DNA of 60,531 bases from an uncultured SAR86 cluster bacterium (GTDB lineage: Bacteria; Pseudomonadota; Gammaproteobacteria; Magnimaribacterales; D2472), in assembly GCA_902515155.1 (NCBI GenBank), contig CABXTT010000004.1:1-60531 (forward strand), given 5' to 3'. Below, piece by piece: positions 52,160-60,531 of the stretch. The notes beneath the pieces were generated by a model. That model worked only from the letters and a program-made list of their open reading frames with translations. It was not told the origin of the DNA and did not search any database. Each line of letters begins with the position of its first letter. Position 1 is the first letter of the stretch. The position numbers were made by a program, and so were the translations under genes.

Positions 52160-53487
52160 TACCTCTACTATTGTTAGTCTTTGTTTGTTGTGCCCTTCTT
52201 TTTGGTTATCCAGTGGCATTCACATTATCTGGAGTATCTATTCTATTTGCCATAATTTGCATCCCGTTTGGGATATTCGATATTTCAATTTTTAAAAGTA
52301 TACCTTTGAGAATATTTGGAATAATGAATAACGTTACCTTGTTAGCGGTCCCTCTTTTTATTTTTATGGGAACTGTTTTAGAAAAATCTGGTATTGCATC
52401 AAAAATGTTAAAAAATATGGCACTAGCATTTAGAAATATCAGAGGTGGTTTAAGCATTTCAATAATCGTAGTAGGTGCTTTGCTTGCTGCAAGTACAGGC
52501 ATAGTTGGAGCAACAGTTGTAACCATGGGTCTAATGTCACTTCCTATATTAATTCAACAGGGTTACAAAAAGGATTTTTCATCAGGACTGATAGCTTCCA
52601 CTGGAACATTGGGTCAAATAATTCCACCGTCAATTGCTTTAGTTTTATTAGGCGATGTTATGTCAAATGCATATCAAAGAGCTCAAAATGATATGGGAGT
52701 CTTTTCTCAAAAAACAGTAACAGTTGGAGACTTATTTGTTGGAGCTATTGTTCCTGGAATTCTCATTTGTTTGGGTTATTTGATTTATACCGTTTATAAA
52801 AATAGTAAAAATATTGATATTGAATTTTTCCCGAATGCGAAATCTGCATCATCGTCTGAAATCTTAAAGACACTTGCTCTGCCATTAGTACTTATTATTC
52901 TAGTTCTTGGATCCATTATTTCAGGAATAGCAACTCCAACAGAGGCATCAGCCATTGGAGCTATGGGTGCACTCCTTATTGCAATAATCGATGGGAAATT
53001 TACTCTTTCTTTTTTAAAAGAAGCTAGTGAAAAAACTGCAATAGTATCAACAATGATTTTTACGATACTAATTGGCGCTTCTATTTTTTCTTTAATATTC
53101 CGAGGAGTTGGAGGCGATGAACTAATAGATCTTATATTTGGCTCTCTTCCAGGAGGTCCTTATACAGCTCTTATTTTTGTTTTACTTTTAGTTTTTTTGC
53201 TTGGCTTTATTTTAGACTTTATTGAAATCTGCTATGTAATAGTTCCTTTAGTTGCTCCACCATTGCTGATGATGGGCTTTGATCCAGTATGGCTAGCTAT
53301 ATTACTAGCTATTAATCTTCAAACATCATTTTTAACGCCACCTTTTGGATTTTCATTATTTTACTTAAGGGGAGTTGCTCATAAAAGTATACAAACATCT
53401 GAAATATACAAAGGAGTGATTCCTTTTATCTTTATTCAGTTGTTAATACTTGCACTAGTATTAATTTTTCCCTTTATTGTTTTATAA
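52150..53487 (+). CDS. dctM: TRAP transporter large permease (DctM)
   Basis: A 445-aa polytopic protein (about 12 helices) of COG4664/FcbT3 type. Landmarks are FGIMNNVTLLAVPLFIFMG, LLAASTGIVGATVVTMG, GTLGQIIPPSIALVLLGD and the second-repeat ATPTEASAIGAMGA, with LNLQTSFLTPPFGFSLFY-like sequence near the end. It is the transport channel of the TRAP system. Overlaps dctQ by 10 bp and the convergent DUF805 gene by 6 bp. Confidence 0.94.
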   Translation: MEVIPLLLLVFVCCALLFGYPVAFTLSGVSILFAIICIPFGIFDISIFKSIPLRIFGIMNNVTLLAVPLFIFMGTVLEKSGIASKMLKNMALAFRNIRGGLSISIIVVGALLAASTGIVGATVVTMGLMSLPILIQQGYKKDFSSGLIASTGTLGQIIPPSIALVLLGDVMSNAYQRAQNDMGVFSQKTVTVGDLFVGAIVPGILICLGYLIYTVYKNSKNIDIEFFPNAKSASSSEILKTLALPLVLIILVLGSIISGIATPTEASAIGAMGALLIAIIDGKFTLSFLKEASEKTAIVSTMIFTILIGASIFSLIFRGVGGDELIDLIFGSLPGGPYTALIFVLLLVFLLGFILDFIEICYVIVPLVAPPLLMMGFDPVWLAILLAINLQTSFLTPPFGFSLFYLRGVAHKSIQTSEIYKGVIPFIFIQLLILALVLIFPFIVL

Positions 53488-53852
53488 AAGAGGATTTCGT
53501 CCCCAGTCATTTTCATCTTCTTTTGCTGGGAGCATGCACCATATAAGAACTACAAAAATACCAATAATAGTTAGATAGGATAGTTGCCACCATCCTGAAT
53601 AGCCATAATCTTGGAGGCGTCTCGAAGTTACTGAAAGGCTTGGTACAAATAAAAGTAAGTTAAGTATATTGCTTAATATACCGCTCCCTCCTTTTTCTAT
53701 ATCAACCATGCCTGTTGTAACTTCAATAATTCCAACAACTAATCCAAGTAAGGCAGATGCTAAAACAAAATACCAAAATTCACTTCTACAGGCTCTACCC
53801 TTAAAATTTTCCAGTTTGTAAAAACAGAAATAACTGACTCTTTCATATTCAT
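53482..53852 (-). pseudogene. DUF805 membrane protein gene split by a one-base frameshift
   Basis: ATG 53852 has a good AGGA ribosome site and starts MNMKESVISVFTNWK, the usual DUF805 opening, but then runs into a wrong frame and stops after about 30 codons. The rest of the family, NFKGRACRSEFWYFVLAS, then RRLQDYGYSGWWQL and the C-terminal DENDWGRNPLL, is in another frame of the same strand. One extra A in the AAAA run (plus-strand T run 53807-53810) would join them as ...TNWKNFKGRA.... So the gene is either a fresh pseudogene, a phase-variable or slippage-corrected gene, or holds a sequencing error. DUF805 proteins are small inner-membrane proteins of unknown function. Confidence 0.8.
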
Positions 53853-53988
53853 AATTTATCCTGATTAAGCTAAACAATTTAAGATAACAAATTTTTAGAT
53901 TTATGTAATAAAAGAAAGCATCTACTTTTTATAAATTATTTTAATATGTGTGTTAAGTTTAAATATAAAATAATTTTACTACTGCCTT

Positions 53989-54327
53989 ATGGACAAGAAA
54001 TCATTTCTAAAACATGCAAAAAGTGTTTCGAACTTGAATGCTTTGTCTATAAAAGAAAAAATGGGTGTTGGACATTTTCTTCTTTTAACTACAATTGTTG
54101 CTAAAAGAATTAAGCAAGAACGACTGCCAAATATCAAATGGCTACAAGTGGAGCTTCAGATATCATTTACAAAGGTGAAATCAATTATCAACTCTCTAGA
54201 ATCAAGAGGTTTAATTGTTAAAGTAAGTGACTCTAAGGATAAAAGAAGGAAGTTTCTAGACTTAACGGTAAAAGGCAACAAGTATATCTGTGGATTAATG
54301 GATAGTATTGATTTGATCGCAAAATAA
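53989..54327 (+). CDS. MarR-like winged-helix transcriptional regulator
   Basis: A 112-aa DNA-binding protein. The region from about residue 45 has a helix-turn-helix (WLQVELQISFTKVKSIINSL) followed by the wing RGLIVKVSDSKDKRRKFLDL, where the DKRRKFLDLT end is the typical MarR wing. It is shorter than usual MarR proteins (about 140 aa) and lacks part of the N-terminal dimerisation helices. Target genes are unknown; its neighbours are lipA (convergent, 5 bp) and the broken DUF805 gene (divergent). Confidence 0.75.
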   Translation: MDKKSFLKHAKSVSNLNALSIKEKMGVGHFLLLTTIVAKRIKQERLPNIKWLQVELQISFTKVKSIINSLESRGLIVKVSDSKDKRRKFLDLTVKGNKYICGLMDSIDLIAK

Positions 54328-54332
54328 TCTGG

Positions 54333-55295
54333 CTACAAACCAGCATTATTTTTTTCTAATGCTCTCTCTGCTCTGTAACTCGAGCGAACCATAGGTCCTG
54401 ACATAACTTCGAGGAACCCTTTTTTAAGACCAATATTTCTATAAGTTTCAAATTCTTCAGGTGTCACCCATCTTTCAATTGGGTGATGGTTGAGTGTTGG
54501 ACGTAGATATTGACCAATAGTAAGAATGTCTACTTTGTTTTTTATTAAGTCATCCATAGTTTGTTCTATTTCTTTATCTGTTTCACCAAGACCAACAATA
54601 ATACTGGTCTTAGTTAAAACTTTAGGATTGATTCTTTTCGATTCAGCAAGAACATCCAAAGTTTGTTTATAGCCTGCTCTGATATCTCTTACTTGATGAG
54701 TAAGTCTTTCCACAGTTTCTATATTTTGGGCAAAAACCTCTAAGCCACAATTAACTAGTGTATCGATAGATGATGACAGTCCTTTAAAATCTGGAGTGAG
54801 AGCTTCAACTGCCGTATTAGGATTAAGGTCCTTGATAAGTTTTACAGTCTCTGCAAAATGCTGAGCCCCACCATCCGGGAGATCGTCTCTATTAACTGAG
54901 GTTAAGACCACGTATTTAAGTTTCATGATTTGTACTGCTTTAGCTGTATTCATTGGCTCGTCTTCATCTAACCAACCCCTGGGGTTACCAGTATCAACAG
55001 AACAAAATTTACAGGCCCTTGTGCATACCGAACCCATTAACATAAAGGTTGCTGTTCCTGCTGACCAACATTCGTTGATGTTTGGACAATGAGCTTCTTC
55101 ACAAACGGTATAGAGTTGCTTTTCAGAAACCTGTTCTTTAACTTTATGGAAGTTTGGATTGTAATCAGCCTTTATTCTGAGCCAGCTTGGTTTTTTAGAA
55201 TTAGGAATATGTGAGAACGCATTAGCTTTCTGACCATTTTTAACAGCCTTAATACCATCTCTATTGATATGCTTTGTTGTCGCTATAAGTTCCAT
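54333..55295 (-). CDS. lipA: Lipoyl synthase
   Basis: A 320-aa radical SAM enzyme that inserts two sulfurs into octanoyl-lipoyl domains. The auxiliary-cluster cysteines are [12 protein letters not shown] (CX4CX5C), and the SAM-cluster cysteines are in [10 protein letters not shown] (CX3CX2C); the C-terminal serine is in MVRSSYRAE. Family length is standard. It is the last gene of the uvrD-dctP-lipB-lipA run and starts 2 bp after lipB, the usual lipB-lipA order. Confidence 0.97.
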   Translation of the reverse strand: MELIATTKHINRDGIKAVKNGQKANAFSHIPNSKKPSWLRIKADYNPNFHKVKEQVSEKQLYTVCEEAHCPNINECWSAGTATFMLMGSVCTRACKFCSVDTGNPRGWLDEDEPMNTAKAVQIMKLKYVVLTSVNRDDLPDGGAQHFAETVKLIKDLNPNTAVEALTPDFKGLSSSIDTLVNCGLEVFAQNIETVERLTHQVRDIRAGYKQTLDVLAESKRINPKVLTKTSIIVGLGETDKEIEQTMDDLIKNKVDILTIGQYLRPTLNHHPIERWVTPEEFETYRNIGLKKGFLEVMSGPMVRSSYRAERALEKNNAGL

Positions 55296-55297
55296 AA

Positions 55298-55900
55298 TTA
55301 GAATATATTCCCTAATTTCTTTATTGCAAGTACCTCAACTTCTTTAATAGTTATATTTTCATTAAAGTCTTTTATTTGAGCAACCTCCAGACCTTTATAA
55401 CCGCATGGATTAATATAAGAAAATGGTTTTAGATCCATGTCTACATTGATACTAATACCATGATAGGTTTTACCTTTTGATATTCTTAGCCCAATCGATG
55501 CTATTTTCTTTTTATTAACATATACCCCAGGGGCGCCTTCAATAAAATTCGATTCTATAGAGTATTCAGCTAATAAAGATTGAACAAATTCTTGTAAACT
55601 TCTGACTAGGCTTTTTGGTCCAAGTTTTGTGTTTTTAATATCAATCATCAAATAAATTACTAATTGGCCAGGCCCATGATAAGTAACTTCTCCTCCCCTG
55701 TCAGACTGGATTACCGGTATATCTTTTGGGTCAATAACATGATTTTCATCAGCAGCTGTCCCGAGAGTAAAAACAGGCGGATGCTGAAGCATCCATACTT
55801 CATCTTGAAAATCATCAGATTTTATATGTGCGTGCATAAAAGCCAAGGTTTCTAGATAATTAATAACTCCTAAAGATTTAATTATTAATTCTTGAGACAC
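55298..55900 (-). CDS. lipB: Octanoyl-[ACP]:protein octanoyltransferase
   Basis: A 200-aa enzyme that moves octanoate from acyl carrier protein to lipoyl domains. [20 protein letters not shown] is the signature, with the catalytic lysine and cysteine in [22 protein letters not shown] (quoted in part: KIASIGL...) and [14 protein letters not shown]. The start is GTG 55900, which shares one base with the TRAP binding-protein stop (TAGTG). It is coupled with lipA downstream. Confidence 0.95.
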   Translation of the reverse strand: MSQELIIKSLGVINYLETLAFMHAHIKSDDFQDEVWMLQHPPVFTLGTAADENHVIDPKDIPVIQSDRGGEVTYHGPGQLVIYLMIDIKNTKLGPKSLVRSLQEFVQSLLAEYSIESNFIEGAPGVYVNKKKIASIGLRISKGKTYHGISINVDMDLKPFSYINPCGYKGLEVAQIKDFNENITIKEVEVLAIKKLGNIF

Positions 55901-56988
55901 TAATCGTTTCTTGCCTCAACAAACGCATCTTCAGAAACCTTATGATAGGCAGAAACTTCTTCTTTGAACTTTTTATAGGATTGATAAACTTTACTAACTG
56001 TCTCATCTTTAGCTGCATTTTCTTCAAGAATGTCTGTAGCAATGACTTTAAATTCTGCAATAACATCATCTGGTAATTTTCTTAACTCTACGCCATGCAC
56101 ATCAACTAATTCTCTTAGTGCTTTGTTATTTCTAGCAGTGTATTCATCTAAAATATCCTGATTAACCGCTTTGGCAGCTGTTTCAATTATTACTTTCAAG
56201 TGTTTTGGGAGAGCGTTCCATTCATCTTGGTTGATCAAAAGTTCTAGCATGGAGCCTGGCTCATGCCATCCTGGATAATAATAATATTTAGCAGCTTGTT
56301 GGAAACCAAAAGTAAGGTCGTTATATGGACCAACCCATTCAGTTGCATCAATAACCCCTGTTTGCAGCGCAGTAAATAATTCTCCACCAGGAAGAGTAAC
56401 AGGTATACCTCCTGCTCTTTTGAGAACTTCTCCTCCGATTCCAGGTATTCTCATTTTCAAACCTTTGATATCATCTAATGAGTTTATTTCTTTATTAAAC
56501 CAACCAAACATCTGTGTTCCTGTATTGCCGGCTGGAATTGGATAGATATTAAATGGAGCGTAAACTTCTCTCCACAGCTCTAGACCTCCACCTCTATTAG
56601 TCCATGCATTAATTTCGTCTGCAGTGAGCCCAAAAGGAACTCCTGTAAAAAACTGAGCAGCTGGAGCTTTTCCTTTCCAAAAATATCCCCCGCTGTGTCC
56701 CATTTGATGTGAGCCACTTGAAACAGCATCAAATACACCAAAAGCTGGAACTTGTTCTCCCGCTCCATAAACAGTAATCTTCATTTGACCATCACTCATT
56801 TCTTCAACTAAATTAGCGATTCTCTCAGGCGCCATTCCAAGTCCTGGATAGTTCTTAGGCCAAGCAGTAACTAGACGCCATTCGTATGTTTTTTTTTGAG
56901 GAAACTCCACATCATATTCAACTTCTATATTCTCAGAACATCCTGAAATAAATAGTAAAGCTAAAATATTTAAATATATTTTTTTCAT
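55900..56988 (-). CDS. dctP: TRAP transporter substrate-binding lipoprotein (DctP, TakP-like)
   Basis: A 362-aa periplasmic binding protein anchored as a lipoprotein (lipobox FISGC, Cys near residue 16). VTAWPKNYPGLGMAPERIAN, GAGEQVPAFGVFDAVSSG, MGHSGGYFWKGKAPAAQFF and GLKMRIPGIGGEVL resemble TakP, the 2-oxo acid binding protein, and the COG4663 group; the arginine in KMRIPG usually binds the carboxylate. The matching permeases are dctQ-dctM at 51686-53487 on the other strand. ATG 56988 overlaps the uvrD stop by one base (TAATG) and its own stop overlaps lipB. Substrate (a 2-oxo or similar organic acid) is inferred. Confidence 0.9.
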   Translation of the reverse strand: MKKIYLNILALLFISGCSENIEVEYDVEFPQKKTYEWRLVTAWPKNYPGLGMAPERIANLVEEMSDGQMKITVYGAGEQVPAFGVFDAVSSGSHQMGHSGGYFWKGKAPAAQFFTGVPFGLTADEINAWTNRGGGLELWREVYAPFNIYPIPAGNTGTQMFGWFNKEINSLDDIKGLKMRIPGIGGEVLKRAGGIPVTLPGGELFTALQTGVIDATEWVGPYNDLTFGFQQAAKYYYYPGWHEPGSMLELLINQDEWNALPKHLKVIIETAAKAVNQDILDEYTARNNKALRELVDVHGVELRKLPDDVIAEFKVIATDILEENAAKDETVSKVYQSYKKFKEEVSAYHKVSEDAFVEARND

Positions 56989-59162
56989 TATAATTTCTCT
57001 AGTTTTGCATAGGCCATTACAAGCCATTTGGTTCCAGCGCCATCAAAATTTATCTGAACTCTTGCAGATTCTCCTGATCCCTCGTAATTAAGAACTACTC
57101 CTTCCCCAAAAGTCTTATGAAGGACTCTCTGACCAAGAGCAATTCCTATCTCCTCTTCAAATTCAAACTTCGTTTCTTTAAAGTCTTTTCTATTATAAGG
57201 GATATTAGTTTGTGCTCTAGGTCTAATCTCATTAATAAACTCTTTTGGAACCTCTTTTAAAAACCTTGATGGTGGATTAAAAGTATCTGATCCATGAAGC
57301 CTTCTTGATTCAGCATGAGTAATATAAAGCTTTTCCATTGCTCTAGTAATACCTACATAACAAAGTCTCCTTTCTTCTTCTAATTGTGCTGGATTTTCCA
57401 TAGACCTTCCATGTGGAAATAAGCTTTCTTCCAGGCCAGTCATAAGAACTAGTTTAAATTCTAAGCCTTTTGCTGAATGAAGAGTCATTAATTGTGCAGC
57501 ATCATCATGTTCTGATGCCTGTCTGTCGCCGGAGTCCAAAGAGATCATATCAAGATATTGTTCTGCAATTTCTTTATTTGATTTATCCTCTCTAATACTT
57601 TGCTCAAAGTTAGTGGTTGCTGAAACAAGCTCTTCTAGGTTTTCAACTCTAGTCTTTCCTTTTTCACCTGGTTCTTTTGCATGGTAAGCAACTAAGCCAG
57701 AGTTCTTTATAATTTCTTCCATTAAATCTGATAATGGATTGTCTTCAATAAACTCTTTGCATCTTAATATAAATTCTAAATATGCTGAAAGACCAGAGCC
57801 TCCTCTTCCGCCTATAGAACCCTCATCAATTAATTTAGCGGAAGCTTTTATATAGGAGATATTATATTGTTTTGCTGCTGATCTTATTTTGGCTAAAGTT
57901 TTTTCACCAACCCCTCTAGTAGGATTAGATATTGATCTTTCAAAGGCAGGATTGTCAGAATGATTAAAGATTATTTTTAAATATGCTATGGCATTCTTTA
58001 TCTCCATTCGTTCATAGAATCTTTGACCACCATAGATTCTATAAGGAATGCTTGATCTTAATAATGCTTCTTCTAAGGCCCTTGATTGAGCATTAGACCG
58101 ATAAAGAACTGCTGCATCCTCATACATTTCTCCCTTATTCATCCAATCCTTTAAAACATCAGCAACAAATCTTGCTTCGTCTTGCTCGTTATAAGCCTGA
58201 TACAAAATAATCTGCTCACCTTCAAGTTTTTCAGTCCAAAGATTTTTTCCAAGACGTTCAGTATTATTTTCGATTAATGCATTAGCAGCGCCAAGAATAA
58301 TGTTTGTTGATCTATAGTTCTGTTCTAGTCTAATAATTTCAGTATCATCAAATGTTTTTGTAAATGAGTCTACATTCTCAACCTTAGCCCCTCTCCAACC
58401 ATATATTGACTGATCGTCATCTCCTACGGCAGTTATTGAAGTTTGTTTAGATGCAATTTCTAGCAACCAATTATATTGAATGGTATTTGTATCTTGAAAC
58501 TCATCGACAAGGATAGATTGAAATCTTGAATGAAAGAAGCTTCTTACTGAGGCATTGTCTCTGATAACTTCAAAAGATCGTAAAAGAAGCTCTCCAAAAT
58601 CTACCAGGTTATCTCTTAAGCATACTGCTTCGTACTCTTTATAAATTTTATTAATAGTTTCTTTAAAGAAGTCGCCTTTATCGTCAACAAAGTTATTTCT
58701 AAACCCTTCATCTTTCCACGAATTAATTTGCCATTGGCTTTGTCTTGCTGGCCAGGAGGCTTCATCTAAATCCAGTTCCTTTGAAATTCTTTTAATAATT
58801 CTTAACTGATCATCAGAGTCTAAGATTGTAAATCCGCTACTTAAATTGGCTTCTTTGTGGAATCTTTTTAGCATTTTATGGGAAAGGCCATGAAAAGTTC
58901 CTACCCACCCATCAATCATAGGAGCTTGAAGTAATTCTTCTATTCTTGATCGCATTTCAAGCGCAGCTTTATTAGTAAAAGTTACAGCCATAATAGAGCC
59001 TGGGTTTTTATTAAGTGCTTCAACCTCCCAAGCTATTTTATGAACCAATACTCTTGTCTTGCCCGAGCCAGCTCCAGCTAAAACCATTAAATGTTTTTTT
59101 TCAGACGTTACAGCTTCTCGTTGTTGATCGTTAAGATGGTCTAAAATATGTGATACGTCCAT
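56988..59162 (-). CDS. uvrD: DNA helicase II (UvrD)
   Basis: A 724-aa superfamily 1A helicase. Start MDVSHILDHLNDQQREAV matches UvrD closely; Walker A is VLAGAGSGKTRVL (residues 27-39), motif II LVDEFQDTNTIQ, motif III VGDDDQSIYGWRGA, and motif V/VI TLHSAKGLEF and YVGITRAMEK. It unwinds DNA in nucleotide excision and mismatch repair. Divergent from the HexR-type regulator, 42 bp between starts; a TRAP binding-protein gene is attached to its end. Confidence 0.97.
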   Translation of the reverse strand: MDVSHILDHLNDQQREAVTSEKKHLMVLAGAGSGKTRVLVHKIAWEVEALNKNPGSIMAVTFTNKAALEMRSRIEELLQAPMIDGWVGTFHGLSHKMLKRFHKEANLSSGFTILDSDDQLRIIKRISKELDLDEASWPARQSQWQINSWKDEGFRNNFVDDKGDFFKETINKIYKEYEAVCLRDNLVDFGELLLRSFEVIRDNASVRSFFHSRFQSILVDEFQDTNTIQYNWLLEIASKQTSITAVGDDDQSIYGWRGAKVENVDSFTKTFDDTEIIRLEQNYRSTNIILGAANALIENNTERLGKNLWTEKLEGEQIILYQAYNEQDEARFVADVLKDWMNKGEMYEDAAVLYRSNAQSRALEEALLRSSIPYRIYGGQRFYERMEIKNAIAYLKIIFNHSDNPAFERSISNPTRGVGEKTLAKIRSAAKQYNISYIKASAKLIDEGSIGGRGGSGLSAYLEFILRCKEFIEDNPLSDLMEEIIKNSGLVAYHAKEPGEKGKTRVENLEELVSATTNFEQSIREDKSNKEIAEQYLDMISLDSGDRQASEHDDAAQLMTLHSAKGLEFKLVLMTGLEESLFPHGRSMENPAQLEEERRLCYVGITRAMEKLYITHAESRRLHGSDTFNPPSRFLKEVPKEFINEIRPRAQTNIPYNRKDFKETKFEFEEEIGIALGQRVLHKTFGEGVVLNYEGSGESARVQINFDGAGTKWLVMAYAKLEKL

Positions 59163-59204
59163 TTAGGGATTCATTTTTTTGCTTAAGAGGGATATTCTAA
59201 CCTT

Positions 59205-60047
59205 ATGCCAACAAAATTATTGAGACAAATTAAAAATACTCTTCCAGAGTTAAGAAAATCTGAGAAGATCGTCGCTAGTTTTATTTTAGATGATCCAAAA
59301 TCTGTTATAACAATGAAAACCGCTGAAGCTTCAAGTGCAATGGGCATTAGTGAGCCAACTCTAATAAGATTTTGTAAAGCTATGGGGTTTTCGGGTTATC
59401 AAGAATTCAAGATAAATCTATCTCAACAATTAGCTGCTGATGACTATTTTGTGATGTACGAAATTGAAGAAGATGATAGTATCCATGAATTATGTGAAAA
59501 GGTCTTTGATACAACTATAAGTGAGATATTGAATGTTCGATCTCAGATTGATCAAAATATCCTAGAATCAGCAATTGAAGCCTTAGCTAATGCAAAAAGA
59601 GTAGAAGTATATGCATTTGGTGGCTCTGCACCTGTTGCAATGGATGCGCAGCATAAATTTTTTAGATTAAAAATATCTTCCTCATTTATATCGGATCCTC
59701 ATATCCAATTTATGTCAGCAAATTCACTATCAAAAGATGACGTTGTGGTTGCGATATCTCAGTCTGGAAATACATCGGCTCTAATTGATAGTGTAAAGAT
59801 AGTTAGAAAAGCTGGAGTAAAAGTTATTGGCATAATGCCAGGTAATTCTCCTTTAGCATCTATTTGTGATTTTCCAATAACGATAAATGTTGGTGAAAAT
59901 TATAGAATAACAAAACCTCATACTTCTAGAATTGCATACACAGCTGTGATTGATGTTATCACCATGGGTGTTGCTCAACTAAAGCCAGAGGCACAAGATC
60001 ATTTATACAATATTGTTGATAGTCAAAGATCGTTAAAGATTGATTAA
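59205..60047 (+). CDS. hexR: RpiR/HexR-family transcriptional regulator with SIS domain
   Basis: A 280-aa regulator: N-terminal helix-turn-helix of RpiR type (VITMKTAEASSAMGISEPTL, RFCKAMGFSGYQEFK; residues about 30-72) and a C-terminal sugar-isomerase (SIS) domain (VEVYAFGGSAPVAMDAQHKF and VVVAISQSGNTSALID). In proteobacteria HexR senses 2-keto-3-deoxy-6-phosphogluconate and controls central carbon genes; no Entner-Doudoroff gene is in the window, so the name is by resemblance. It ends 3 bp from the convergent oxygenase gene. Confidence 0.85.
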   Translation: MPTKLLRQIKNTLPELRKSEKIVASFILDDPKSVITMKTAEASSAMGISEPTLIRFCKAMGFSGYQEFKINLSQQLAADDYFVMYEIEEDDSIHELCEKVFDTTISEILNVRSQIDQNILESAIEALANAKRVEVYAFGGSAPVAMDAQHKFFRLKISSSFISDPHIQFMSANSLSKDDVVVAISQSGNTSALIDSVKIVRKAGVKVIGIMPGNSPLASICDFPITINVGENYRITKPHTSRIAYTAVIDVITMGVAQLKPEAQDHLYNIVDSQRSLKID

Positions 60048-60050
60048 CCT

Positions 60051-60531
60051 TTAATAAATAGCTTCCTGCCTAAACCAAAGATTTACCGCCCATTTCTCTC
60101 CTTTGATAACTGGAGACCCTCCATGAAGAGCTTTAGGATGAATATCACTAGTTCCCTCAACACAATTATGAAATATAACTGCATCCCCCTTGCTTGGTTT
60201 AATAGAAACTCCAACATCAGGAAAATCAGTTTCACCACCTTCATCAACATCATTTAGATATGCAAGGGCTGTTAATACTCTTTGGCCACCTGGAAACCAG
60301 TTATTTCTTCCCTCTTCAGTATTTTTATCAAATGCGTCAAAGTGAGGTTTATATTCGTTGCCCGGACCATAGAAAACTAGCTGATACTGCTCAGCGTTAT
60401 TAATGGGCATTTTGGCCAAAATAGAAAATCTTTTACTAGCCTCATGCACTATTTCGTTTGTGTCATGCGGCACCCAACAGTTATAACTTGTTCTAGCAGC
60501 ATGAACCTCATGCTCTCCATCAGAAATTACG
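60051..60531 (-). CDS. 2-oxoglutarate/Fe(II)-dependent oxygenase, prolyl 4-hydroxylase-like (N-terminus cut by window edge)
   Basis: The frame continues beyond the right edge; 159 codons plus stop are visible. The double-stranded beta-helix iron site is complete: H and D in YKPHFDAF, the distal histidine in ALHGGSPV, and the 2-oxoglutarate-binding lysine in KGEKWAVNLWF. QRVLTALAYLNDVDEGGETD is the P4Hc block. The GTG at 60473 is not the start, since VISDGEHEVHAARTSYNCW precedes it in frame. The substrate (a peptidyl proline or a small molecule) is unknown. Confidence 0.9.
   Translation of the reverse strand, partial: VISDGEHEVHAARTSYNCWVPHDTNEIVHEASKRFSILAKMPINNAEQYQLVFYGPGNEYKPHFDAFDKNTEEGRNNWFPGGQRVLTALAYLNDVDEGGETDFPDVGVSIKPSKGDAVIFHNCVEGTSDIHPKALHGGSPVIKGEKWAVNLWFRQEAIY

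Noticed and set aside
52206..52526. 106-codon antisense ORF in dctM
   Set aside because: It lies in the strongest conserved part of dctM and has no recognisable domain or start signal.

Overview
The window is a densely packed, visibly AT-rich piece of bacterial chromosome. Gene content and order point to a streamlined marine-type gammaproteobacterium (a SAR86-like or similar oligotroph is my best guess, not provable from this window). The evidence is typical gammaproteobacterial neighbour pairs (ubiC-ubiA, yqiB-yqiA, ntrB-ntrC, mutY-yggX, rppH...lgt-thyA-folA, argS-SPOR, yggS-proC-yggT-metX-metW-rdgB-hemW-trmB-rpoH, cysQ/yrfG, lipB-lipA). Several of these clusters lack a member found in larger genomes. 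Intergenic gaps are tiny, many same-strand genes overlap by 1-8 bp, and 7 of 12 convergent pairs overlap at their stop codons. I see no insertion sequences, CRISPR arrays, phage genes or rRNA.

Layout. 1-2284 (minus): start of a proton-pumping pyrophosphatase, a dicarboxylate/acidic amino acid symporter and a rubredoxin. 2350-5858 (plus): ubiquinone entry genes ubiC-ubiA, a GNAT/FemAB-like acyltransferase, yqiB and yqiA. 5860-9482: a nitrogen-control module in which a eukaryote-type glutamine synthetase (GSII) sits behind a sigma-54 promoter with two NtrC-like sites, followed by a terminator hairpin and ntrB-ntrC. 9479-11836: rhodanese, gpmA, mutY, yggX. 11989-14586: a large dimethylglycine/sarcosine dehydrogenase-type flavoprotein. 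14653-14728: tRNA-Phe. 14795-19731: yajQ, an SDR, malonyl-CoA decarboxylase, prolyl iminopeptidase, a shikimate kinase-like gene and an NAD(P)-binding protein. 19728-21062: a patch of small, mostly unknown genes. 21099-25335: hspQ, an aspartate aminotransferase of subgroup Ic, rmuC and an orphan iron/thiamine-type ABC permease.

25372-29475: HAD phosphatase, rppH, TauE-type exporter, lgt, thyA, folA. 29470-34720 (minus): a complete TonB2-type energy-transducing operon (DUF3450, long ExbB-like protein, ExbB, ExbD, TonB, TPR protein) for powering outer-membrane receptors that lie elsewhere. 34872-37549 (minus): DUF1295 membrane protein and an M2 metallopeptidase lipoprotein. 37591-45789 (plus): efp, argS, SPOR protein and the yggS-to-hemW operon, which includes methionine and proline synthesis genes. 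45782-48261 (minus): trmB, rpoH, cysQ. 48247-53487: yrfG, acid phosphatase e(P4), a 54-aa ORF, an ECH1-type dienoyl-CoA isomerase, yaaA and TRAP permeases dctQM. 53482-53852: a DUF805 gene broken by a one-base frameshift. 53989-60531: a MarR-like regulator, the minus-strand uvrD-dctP-lipB-lipA operon that carries the missing TRAP binding protein, a HexR-type regulator and an edge-truncated 2OG-Fe(II) oxygenase.

The strongest system-level observations are the sigma-54/NtrC-controlled GSII module, the split TRAP transporter, the frameshifted DUF805 gene and the extreme compaction. All family names come from recognising motifs in the translations; no database search was run. No gene-free stretch exceeds 300 bases.
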